From: Ophiothrix spiculata
Taxonomy: Eukaryota; Echinodermata; Ophiuroidea; Amphilepidida; Ophiotrichidae
DNA length: 24,014 nucleotides
NCBI GenBank assembly: GCA_000969725.1
Contig: JXSR01S032090.1
Direction: 5' to 3' (one strand)
Part shown: positions 11,201 through 23,200 of the stretch, one piece after another
Position numbering within the stretch: the stretch's first letter is position 1
Layout: every line of letters begins with the position of its first letter
Notes under the pieces: model-generated
Database searches by the model: none
The model's input: only the letters and a program-made list of their open reading frames with translations
Told to the model about the DNA's origin: nothing
Made by a program: the position numbers and the translations under genes

Positions 11201-14200
11201 TTTTCTCTCTTCTTTTTTCCTTTGCGCCCCTCCCCCTTTTTCCCTACTTCTTTACCCCTCTTTCTTTCTTTTCTCTTTTTTTTCTCGCCCCTCCCTCCCT
11301 TTTTTCTTTTTCTCTTTTTCTTCTCTCTTTTTCTTTCTCTTTGTTTTCTTTTCCCTTTTTTGCGCCCCTTTGATGACCCGGGGGGCACATGCCGGTATGG
11401 CCCCCTCCAAGATACGCGCCTGTTCAGTCAGCATCAGCTCTAATAAAACAAAAAGTCAAGGGTTTTGTATTTTCATTCCTTATTGTAAAACCAAAATGAA
11501 TGACTAAAAATACAGTGTCGTCTGTCAACGCGGTTTGTCAATGATGTACAGGTCCCGGGTACAGGTTTGCATTTGGGTCAAGTGCTATCCATGGTCCAAA
11601 TTTAATCCATATAGGGTCAAGGGTTCATAAGTTATAGGCCGTGACCTTGAAATGACCTCGGATGACCTCGGGTCAACTTTTTAAACATTTTTAAAAATTT
11701 GACCTCAAATGACCTTGTGACCTTGACCTTGGTCAAGAGCTATCCATGGTCCAAATTTAATCCATATAGGGTCAAGGGTTAATGAGTTATAGCCGTGACC
11801 TTGAAATGACCTCGGGTCAAATTTTTGAAAATTTGACCTCAAATGACCTTTTGACCTTGACTGACCTTGACCTTGGGTCAAGAGCTATTCATGGTCCAAA
11901 TTTAATCCATATAGGGTCAAGGGTTCATGAGTTATAGGCCGTGACCTTGAAACGACCTCGGATGACCTCAGGTCAACTTTTTGAACATTTTTGAGATTTG
12001 ACCTCAAATGACCTTTTGACCTTGAATGACCTTGACCACACCTGCGAAAAGTTTTGCAACGCAAGTTAAACCCGAGACCCTTCATGTCACCAAGTTTCGT
12101 TACAGTAGGCCTTACGGTTTGAAGATAGAGGCACAATGAAAAAGGTTAATATTGTTAACCACGACAGACAGACACACATACACCCCCACATACATACATA
12201 CTACCAAAGTAATCCCTATGTGTCTTTTCTTTCAGACGACACAAACACAAAATTGTGTGACTCAGAGGCGCGCAGTACCTACCGAGTTGCAATTGTAACT
12301 TTGAGGAAAAGAAAAATAACACTCATCAAAAAATAATACTTGAAAGGATCACATCAACACTGGGTCACATCATGTCACACATTCAGAAGTTTAACATGGT
12401 TTTGGGAAAGTTTGAACATGAAATATTGGAGAGATAACAACTGAAGTAACTTGTATTAACTGGTCTTTTTACTTGCACTTTTATATATATTGCACATGCA
12501 TCAAGCGTTGCGTTGAAATATTGGAGAGATAAAAACTAAAGTAACTTGTATTCACTGGTCTTTTTACTTGCACTTTTATATATATTGCACATGCATCAAG
12601 CGTTGCGTTGAAATATTGGAGAGATAAAAACTGNNNNNNNNNNNNNNNNNNNNNNNNNNNNNNNNNNNNNNNNNNNNNNNNNNNNNNNNNNNNNNNNNNN
12701 NNNNNNNNNNNNNNNNNNNNNNNNNNNNNNNNNNNNNNNNNNNNNNNNNNNNNNNNNNNNNNNNNNNNNNNNNNNNNNNNNNNNNNNNNNNNNNNNNNNN
12801 NNNNNNNNNNNNNNNNNNNNNNNNNNNNNNNNNNNNNNNNNNNNNNNNNNNNNNNNNNNNNNNNNNNNNNNNNNNNNNNNNNNCGTTGAAATATTGGAGA
12901 GATAAAAACTGAAGTAACTTGTATTCACTGGTCTTTTTACTTGCACTTTTATATATATTGCACATGCATCAAGCGTTGTTTTGCATTCGACACAGCCCAT
13001 GAGTACATCTCAGTGCGTTTATCCCCAAACTTATGGGGGCAGCACTTACAACGGAAGAAGAAGAAGAAGAAAATTGTTATTTCTTACAAAAGTTTTTCTG
13101 ACTTTTTTTGCTTGATTAGACACTTTCATTGGATGTTTGGTACAGCACTAATCACAAATGCAACTAATTTGATATTTTTTTGTCTGGAGATGAAGCTACT
13201 TTGCTTTTAATGCTTTAATTGCAACCTACTTTTATTATTGATTACAGTATTGAGATCATGAAATCGGACCACCTCAATTATTAAGGGCTTCACAGAATTT
13301 GTCATAAGTTCAGAACTAAAGGCCCAAGCTTCATAAAACATAAAGCTGGTTGAAGATGCGATTATGAACAATAAAATTTGATATTTCTTTTTATTACCAG
13401 ATTACCTGTAGCCTAATTCTCTAAGAAAAAATTGAACAAAATCTTACGTTTTTAATGATTCAAAATTGGCCCATGCGTGAAAATTACTGAGCGCGAAAAT
13501 ATTGCAGTTTACAGTATTCAATTATTAACCTCCAACTATTATATTTTACCTTCTAATAATGCAGCCACCTCTCCACATGAGAGCAATACCACCATAGTTT
13601 AGTGTCCAGCTGAATGTCTTGGCTGCCTCCCGTAATAACATGAAACCCTGAGCGTACGAGATGATCTTTGATGCATACAATGCCTAAAACAACAACAAAA
13701 TGTTATGGTTTCATTTAAGGCTGTCGTCCATATAAACAGTGTTCCAGCTAAGGCCGTATGTCGCGAAATTGGTGCAGAAGCTCAAAATATTGGCGCATGG
13801 GGTTCCCAAAACAAAAAGTCTAAAACAGGGTTTTGGTTATACACAGCATCACATATTTCGGTCCTATTTAGATTATATTCAAAATTACTCTCATTTTTGA
13901 GGTGATCTTTCCGAAACTGGCATGGTGAGATATATATTTTTTCTTTTATGTCGCCTTTGTGCAAAGTCAAAATCCTAAGCGGGAACACTTCATATAAATT
14001 TTACTAAGATATGGTAGAATAAAACAATGTGACGGTAGGTTCTTAAAACTTGACAAAAGCTTTACAACTTTACTACGTACACATTGAAAGCCGGTAAGAC
14101 CTATCAAAACGAAGCATTCCATTGATTTTCTTATTGGAAGACTTGCTCAATAGTTAACTATTATCTGGCTACAAGCTCAAAATTGAACAAGAATCGAGAC

Positions 14201-17200
14201 AATTTTGTGACTGCCTATCGTGCAGCTTAATTATAGTGATCCGTATCATTTATACATTAATAACTACGTATTACGTGACGCGAGTGAAATTATGCAAAAA
14301 TAATACATCCTGTTCTGAAGTTTTCAATGCTCACGAGGCAAAGTTGAATTGGACAACTATGACTGGGGGGGGGGGGGGGTTAGGGCACAAAAAAGTTAGA
14401 ATTTTGCAAGAACAAAACTATATTGCTATTCTTGATGATCTCTGTAAAAAACAAAACTATACAACTGATCTAATAACATTAATGGGTAATACATACATGG
14501 AAAATCATGATCTTTAACTGCAACTTTTTATTATTCCAAAACATCAAGTTTTCACCAAAATTTTGAAATGCCACTACACCCGTACTATTGCAGGGGTTAT
14601 ACAGCAGACTGGAATCTACACTATATCAAATGAACACCAATAATTAAAATGAACACCAATAATTAAAATAAACAAATACTGGAGATTTATAGTGCGCTAT
14701 GCCTCCCTGATTTGTATTTCCACACGACCTCTGCACACTTTACAGGTGTTTACTGATCACCGTGGCTCAACCAAGCTCCATTCCACACCAAGCATCATTT
14801 CAGGTTCTGCGACAACCTCTAGGGGCGCTGAACTTTGATCAGCCCACATACACACCATCACTGGTGGATCAGCTTCCGGAGTTTCCACAAGACAATTAGG
14901 AGTTAGTTGCTCGTCCAAGGGAATTTCAAGTACACTCAACTTTTGGCGCCAGCGGGGTTCGAACTCGGGAGCACCTTACTGTTTGAGCTAACTTGACTGC
15001 TAAACTGTACTTGACTTTAATTGTAATTAGCTTACCTTGCGAATGTGTTCTACAAATTCCTTTTTATCGCCTTCAAATTTGACACTGCCAGGACCGGGAA
15101 GTACTTTGCTTGCTGCTACCCTCTCGTCCTTGATTGATGAAAGACAACGAGCAAAGACAGCCTCACCTGGAAAGATGATTAACAGTTAGGTATTTTCATA
15201 ACATTTTAAAAAAGTGAAACAAAAGTGGATTTAAATTAAAGATGACAAAATTTGCAACAAAATGGTGGTTCAACCAATTTTCTAAGTTAAGTACTTACAA
15301 CAAAAAGACTTTGCAAAATTGCAAAAAAAACGTTTGCCCACTTGTGACATCACAAGATGGCCGTTACCTATTTTCCCATAGAAAACAATGCAAAATTTTA
15401 CACCATTTTAGCGTAAATGAGTGTCACTTCTTAGTTGATTAGATGTTGTTTATTGGTCATTTCCAACCCTGTATTCTTTTCATTTAGTAACAGGATTTAC
15501 AAGGAATAAATATTGAAATATAACATTTTCCCAATAGACTTACACACTTAAGTCAGATGAATTCTGCAGACTTACCATGTCAAATCTGGTCCTAATCATA
15601 TAGTTTTTGATATGAAGGGCGCCATAATTATGTTATATATGTTCAATTTCCATTTATCAATAATAATAATAATAATTGACCCTTCTTATATGGCGCTGAA
15701 TCCAACATAATTGACCTGATTTTTTCCTGACGAGGATTCAAAATTCCATGATAATTATTTTTACGAAAAAAATGCAAAAACAGGTTACTTTTCAAATCGT
15801 AGGACCACATATATCAACTGAGAAGTACAGAGACCTGACACACCGGGGAAAATGAGTCTGACTGACTACTCTTGATTTTTGGGTCAATCAAAATTTCCTG
15901 ACTTTTCTCTGATTTTGAGACATTTTTATCAAATTCTCTTGAATTTTCCCTGACAAGTGAAATAATTATCCCTGATTTCCCTGATGGGCTTGGAATCCTG
16001 ATTTTGTCTCAGTGGTTGTACCTTGTATAAATTTCCTTCCGACATACTCACCAATTAGAGTGACAGGCATGCCTTGATCAAGTGCTGAGATAGCTGTCCA
16101 CTTGCCAGTTCCCTTCTGCCCAGCGGTGTCCTTGATCTTCTCTAGGAGGAATTCACCTTTATCATCTTTGAATTTCATGATATCTCTGGTGATCTCGATG
16201 AGGAAAGAATCCAACTCGCCTTTATTCCACTCTTCAAAAACCTTGTGGAGGAAAAATTGTGACATGTTATTAAAACCTGTGCACTGAACTACAGTAGTGT
16301 ACGAGGGGGTATCAAAAAGTTTTAAAGATCACCAAGAAGAAATACAGCCAGATAAATAAATAAATAAATTTATTATGTGTCCATTAAGTCATCTTTACAT
16401 AGCCGACGTGCAAAATAAAACATTTCTCCCACTTCAAACCTATTATCCACAGACCTTTGTAGAGGTCCTCTGTTAGCCAAAAAATCCATATATCGTATTT
16501 TGCTAAAATTAACATTTTCAGGTAAACCTTGCTTTATTACGTCATTATGACATCATTTTTTGACTGATTCACATACTTTTGATATCAATGGAAAGAGGAG
16601 ATTCTAAACTATACCAGGGTATCAAACATTTATACTTTGGCCGTGTCATCATATTACTGGACTGTAGTCTGTAAACCTTCAAAGGTAGGGATTTAATTAC
16701 GCCACGTATCTTTGATTTCTCCGATTAGTTTATATGGTTAGCTGAGGCAGGTAATTGACATCTATCGACTCCTTTAATAGAACGTATAAATAACATTATT
16801 TTTGCAACAAAATATATATAAGGACAAGTGACCATCCTGGCAAAAGTTCATCGATATTAAGTAAGAGCTCTTTTTCTTCTTGGTGATCTTAGGCGGCAAA
16901 AACAACATCAACCCTGTTTTACGGCCCTGACCAACCCGAAATTTGCATTTTGGAAGATTTTTTTTTTAATTTTGAAAAACCAAAAACTTGTCAAATTAGC
17001 CGTTTTTTTTTGGCTAATTTTTGTCAGAAATTTTTTTGTAAAATATTTTCTTTTTTTCTCCAATTTTTTTTTCTTTTAATTTTTGGATTATTTGGGGCAT
17101 TTTTTTTTCCTTAAGGAATACAAATTCACCCGCCCGCCCGCCCCTACTTAAAAGGTCCACAAGGTTTTTTTTCCGTCAGCTTACTAATCTATATTGGAAT

Positions 17201-20200
17201 TAACATACCTCACTCATTTCGTCATTACCCATTCCGAGCACACCTTTCATGAGAGCATAGGCTTCACAACATAGTTGCATGTCACCGTACTCAATACCAT
17301 TATGTACCATCTTGACATAATGACCTGCACCTTCATCACCAACCTGGAAAAAAAGAGGAAAAGGTCAAAGGTTACATGGGTGTAATAAGAGCAAAAGGCC
17401 CCCAAAATAATGTTGTGTTGCAAGTCACCGTACTCAATGCCATTATGTACCATCTTGACATAATGACCTGCACCTTCATCACCAACCTGGAATGAAGACG
17501 AAAAGGTCAAAGGTTAAATGGATGTAATAAGAGCAAAAGGTCACCAAAATAATGTTGTGTTGCAAGTCACCGTACTCAATGCCATTATGTATTATGTCCA
17601 CAAGTTTGTTGTTGATAATTGTGCTCACTGGTGGGATCAAGACTTGTAGGTGTTTAAAAATTAAATAAGTTGCCAAAATCTTGAATAAGTTCATTAGTTC
17701 ATGTAACGTTCCATAACGTTTGTGACATCACAGAAAATTTGTTTGCTCCAAATGAATTTAAAGTAAAAATTCTGACATGTTTGCGCATTTTTTATTGCGC
17801 TTTACACAGTTTATTAGTGACATATTTACAAATATTTCATAAAAGTTTTATGGAATATTATGGTCAGGATTTCTTTAAATGCATTGTTTGGTTAGGTGAC
17901 GTTTGGAGCGGTAATGTTTGTGACATTTTGGTGTAACTTTTTCGTAACGTTTGTGACATTTTTTAATTAAAAAAAGTGCTAATTATGATTTATGTTTGGG
18001 AAATACTTTTCACGTACCAAGTAACAAACGCATGATTGAAAAACCTCTTGCTTGAAGTCGAAAAAGATTTAATTTTCCGTGGAATGAGCCCAGCGGTGGC
18101 ACCAGCATCTCATTTCTGGGGGGGGGGGGGCAAACGGGGGCAAAAATTTTGAAGAAAAAAATGTGTAGCGCGCAAAATTTATCGGACAAATTTGTTTATT
18201 TTGGCTAAAAAACACCTGTTTTGAGCTAAAATAATGATATTCAATAGTGAAATACGCGCGAAGCGCACAAAAAATTGTACAGTCAAAATTATCAATAAAA
18301 AGGGGTAATTGAGAAAAGTTTGCACAAAAAAAGCTTCTGAATTTTTTAAGGGGGTGGGGGGGGGAGCAAACTTGAGGGGGGGGTGGAGGGGGGCAAACAT
18401 CATGCCATCATTTGTCCAAGCACTTTCACCTGGATCTTTAACACATCAAAAAGATTTTACAGGTGTCATTAAAGGTGTAGGTTCTGATCACATTCTTATC
18501 CCCCTGGGTTCAACCGGGAGTAATATATTTTTTGATGCCATATGGAAGCCCATATTTTTCTGATTCTAAAACCAAAATTTCACCTCCAAATTCTTTACAG
18601 TTTTGAAGATATAGCATAAAATGTATAATTAATTGGTATACCTATTTTCTATTTCTTTTGTTTTTACATAACAGCCACATCCCAACGTCGACATAAAGCA
18701 TATCTCGACATGGCGACATGAAATTGCATTTGTCGACAAAACTGGGCAAGTAAAATTTCATAAAAACTTTTAGCAGTTGAGCTTTAAATTGATGCACAGA
18801 TAATTTAATACTTATTAGTTGTTCGTCATATACAACCATGTTTAAAGTTATTACGATGGTTCACAACAAAAAAGTTATTAATTTTACATCATCCATATTG
18901 TCATACGCAGAAAAAAGTAACCCATAACTATATTATAGCTAAGTATAAGTCTAAAACGGGTGTTTATATCTTATCCCAATAATTTTGTTTTTCCGCAAAA
19001 AACAACTCTTTGATGTCGATGTCGACAACAAATTATTGCAACATGTCGACATGAAAAAATAGTTTCAGCAGAAACCTTAGAAATTTCACAAAATGCATTT
19101 CAGAGGTCAATAAGGTCAATCAGTCAAAGAGTAAATTATAAAATAGGATCCTACACTTTTAAAACAAGTGCTTCTTGCTCAACATATATTATATCAATTT
19201 GAAATTTGATTACAAAGCCCCCATATTAGAACAAAATGCAGATATCAAAAGAGAAGAAGTAGGCCTATATATGGCTTCAAAAAAAAATCCCAATTCAAAA
19301 GTCTTGTTATTCAAAATATATATGTGATGGCTCACCCTGAAAGGGGGACTTTACATATGATATCAATTTCGATTTTATCATTTCATCTGTTACAACATTT
19401 TCTTAGCTTTAAAATGACACCTTACTTGTTGAAACTGATCAAGGCGATCAAATTTTACAACAGAAAATCTGATGGAAATTCTTATTATTTTCTCTATTTT
19501 TTTGTTGTCTATTTTCATCAGTTTCTCGAAAAGTGTTCTGTAGCAAAGTCCCCCTTTTTTGGGCGAGTCATCACTTATTTGTGATTACTGCCAGTATATA
19601 GCATATTAACCTGTACCAAATAATAATGCTTATTCATAGAAAACCATTCAAGCATTTAACAACTCCAAATTCACTATATTGACCAAGTTGGAATAAACTG
19701 CATTGTCATGACTACTTGTTATTTAGATTTGATCGGGGGGGGGGGGGGGGGGGGGGGGTGGGTGTGATTCAATATGACATGTACACAATTTGCAAAAAAT
19801 CACATTAAAGAAACTCTGAATTTAATAGCGATTTGAACTTTAAAGGAAATACAAAAAGGCTTGCCATGGTTATCATTTCTAACCCTACATTGTCACCTTT
19901 ATACTTGCATAAAATCTGGGGGCACTTACTTAAGTATAATGCTGCAGGCATAGTGTGACCAAGAAAAAGGTGAATTAGGGTTGTTTTTGAGGACAGAAGG
20001 GTGAATCAGGTGACGTGACCCGTTTAGGGTATCAAAGGCAGCCATATTCATAGGGTACTTTTTTAAACCCTAGTGTTAAAACGGTAATGGTAAATTCCCC
20101 ATTTTGGGTATGAATAGGGGAAAAGGGTATATTTTGGCTTATTTTGGTTTCAGAAAAAAAAATCAACCTAAAGGAGTGTTTTGAAAAAACTGGTCACGCT

Positions 20201-23200
20201 TTAATATGCCTGCAGCATTATACTTGAGTGGACCCCGGGTATAAAATATACCACATGCAGATATATGTAAAAAAAGAAACATCAGGAGTTTGTACCTTTA
20301 CCTTCACTGTTTTCAAGCATCTATTACATGATTTGACAGCCCTTACTTACAATACCCTCAGATGTGTCCTCTAATTACCTTTCTGTTCATTTTCAAAGTT
20401 GAAATATGTAGTTTAAATCTGAGATTACCATTCACTTCTCTCAGATCTCAACTGCCAATAAAAATTCTGAAAGCAATCCTTGGATCCTGTGTCTGTTATC
20501 ATTATTGCATCAAGGCAGAAAAAAAAAATTCGAAATTTCGCCTGTATCCCCCTGATAAAAGGTATCTAATGCCATCATCAATTTTGGCAAAAAAAATAAT
20601 CCTTGCGATCTACAGCTATAGTGAATACCCTGTGGTGCTCTGAGCGGCTTTCTGTCCAAATCATAGATTTACAGGGGAGATACCAGGCTTTGTATACCAG
20701 CCTGTGTGATGGCGTCGTCAGCCATGGAGCTCAAATTGGGGGTATTCGGGTCCAACTGCCTGGAGAGGAGACAACCTGCGCAAATGATAAAGTGTGTGTT
20801 CCAATATTCGCGCATTATGACAAGGTGCGATGCATCATCGGCAAGCTATCTGCAAAACCCCAAATACCCCCAATTTTGTCTCCATACCGGAATAAAAATG
20901 GCAGCATGCCTAATATCTCCCCTGTAAATCTATGGTCCAAATAGAGTGTTTTGTGAAAAATAAATCCGAGTGAAAGAGTTAAAAACCTGCAGACCTCATG
21001 TATATGCCCCCCCCCTCCCCCCGGAAATTACTTACCCAATCGCAACATGGTTCACTTCCAACTTTTGCAGCAATTCCCTGAAAGATATCTTTGATGAAAG
21101 GCCTAAAAAAAGGAACATGAAAATAAAATTACACACAGGCAAATTCTTATTGTACTACATATTTTTTGTCCTTTATTTCCTGTTCACATTCTTGCAAAAA
21201 ATTATGTATTAAAAATTTGAGAAAACAACCCAAACTAAAAATGTATGAGTTAAAACATTACTTGTTCCTTTTTTATATTAATTAATTATATATTTTTTCT
21301 ACGGATTATGATAAGAAGACCGAATTTCAGTCGGAATACTGAAATAACACATTGTTAGATTGAAATTGAAAAAAGGCAATAGGCCCTATGTCATTTGGAA
21401 AAAAAACATGATGTTAGTCCAAAGGTAAATAACACTATCTCAGTCCCAATTCAAAACATTTTTTTATTCAAATATTGAAATTAAAAAAAACACCTCAGAT
21501 TAAAGAAAGTACATGAGTGGTGCTCTGGCAAAAAGAGTGGTTGTTGATTTTAATAAATAAATGGTAACTAAAGTAAAAATGTGATGAAAAGATAAAATTT
21601 CATTTTTTGACATAAAACGCTTTAATGCATAAGTGTTAAAGTTATCTATACCTTGTGTTTTGAAGGTCAATCATGCCGGGAAGTGCAATTATTCATGGGT
21701 AATTGATCGTGTTTTGCTATTATACACTATTATCGATTTAAAATCGATTTGCAACAATTTTTTCTGCTAGATTTTGAGTGGACTGCCTTGAATTTCAATC
21801 TCTAAGTGCAGATTGTAGAAAGAAAGTATGATTATAATTCGAAAGCTGAGATTATAGAGAATTAATGTCATAAACTCAAATTTTTAAAATCGTGACTTTC
21901 CGCCTCATTTTGCCAGAGCACCTGCACTCATATAGGAAAACTGGACTATTTATAATTTAAAAGCGTTTAGCTGAACATAGCAAAATAGACGCAGTGCGTT
22001 TCAAATGGATGGCTCGCGCATCTGTACGTAAGGTGCTCATGTGAGTGGGCTTACCTTAGCTCACATAAAAAGCCTTGAGCACAATCCCACCGTTTTAGTA
22101 ATAAAACAAGTAAATGTCATTGTACCCTCAGATCAATTATCAAATATCTTTTTAATAATACTCATTATCATGAATATTTCAGGATTGGGGGGGGGGGAGG
22201 TTCTTACTGACAAATGGTATATATACAGGGGTGCTCAAAGGTTATTTTCATAATTTTTGGTATATTAATGGGTGAGTTTCTGCCACAAAATTGGGTGTAT
22301 TTTTGAAAATTTTGCCAAAAAAGCACCCAATTTACCCTAAATTGGGTGTTTTTCCAGAAAATATGGTATAGAGGTGGGTTGCAAAATCACACTTCGAGGT
22401 AATGACATGGTCAAAATCTAAAGTCTACTTTGAGCATCCATCTACAAATATTTCGAAGACACCCCCCTCCCCCGGTTTCAGACACCTCAATCAAGCTGAC
22501 AATCATATGAATGAACTTATCTGTAGACCTGACAAGCCCTTATCAAGGCAGATAAACACACATGGCCTGGCTGGCATGAGTGTTTCCTTTTTACACTACT
22601 GAAGTTGTTAGATTGTTAGCCCCCCCCCCCTAAAAAAATGAAATTAAAAAAATATTGCTGTGTTGCCCTTTTCCGATGGACCGTAAATTTGGCAAAAATC
22701 AGGTCATTTTTTTTAACCAAGATTTTTCTATTACGTACACTTGCCGTTTCAAGCACAGAAACTGTCATTCCTAGCACAAAAACTCAAATAAATGTGTTAA
22801 TTAAATTAACAAATCTTTGGTGTCACGCAAGAAATCACTGAAAATTGTCTTGCTATGTCATCATATTTATTTTATTTATTTATTTATTGACATCTTTAAA
22901 GAGGGTAGCCTTATCAGTGGTCCAGCACTGCTTTCCATAAGGGCATCATATGCCTCTTATCAGGGATTTTTAAGGTAAAAATCCCCTATGGGAAAAGTAA
23001 AAAAAAAAAAAATCTTGACCGACCAACTTAATTTTATTTAAAAAATCCCCCAACGGGCAACACAACTATTTACTTGTTTGGCCTTATCATGAATATTTTA
23101 GACACACCTCAATCAAATTGACGATCATATGAATGAAATTATCTGTAGACCTGACAAAGCTCTTATCATGGCAGATAAGCACACATGACCTGGTTGTCAT

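Larger units (their letters stand above)
9063..11422. mobile_element. Large transposon-like unit enclosing two tandem arrays
   Basis: Left end CAGGGGCGTATCCAGGA and reversed right end CAGGCGCGTATCTTGGA match at 14 of 17 positions. The pentamer ttcag flanks both sides (9058-9062, 11423-11427). A second shared block, cccggggggcac, stands near each end. Inside are a ~140-bp tandem array (9236-10035) and a polypyrimidine array (10040-11372). CAGGGGCG-type ends with G-rich subtermini are common in DNA transposons of marine animals; I cannot name the superfamily. No transposase is present. Confidence 0.65.

Noticed and set aside
10306..11434. Lys/Arg/Glu-rich minus-strand frames
   Set aside because: Complement of the same polypyrimidine array; composition only.
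9911..11507. Three overlapping plus-strand open frames of 379, 460 and 491 codons
   Set aside because: They lie in a polypyrimidine array where no stop codon can form; all three frames are open at once and the products are low-complexity Phe/Ser/Leu/Pro.
12576..13000. Open frames through the N block
   Set aside because: The middle is unknown sequence and the ends are the 95-bp satellite.
14955..14990. A tRNA gene
   Set aside because: Only A- and B-box-like motifs with short spacing are present and no cloverleaf can be drawn; a SINE head fits better.
16102..16287. 61-codon plus-strand frame
   Set aside because: Shadow of the PGD exon on the opposite strand.
17247..17510. A continuous 87-codon minus frame joining the duplicated half exon to the real exon
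   Set aside because: It reads through intron and enters the true exon in the wrong frame; the family alignment supports the spliced form instead.
18687..19056. Cluster of GTCGAC/GTCGACAT motifs as an inverted element
   Set aside because: The motifs do not align into consistent arms; left as unexplained.
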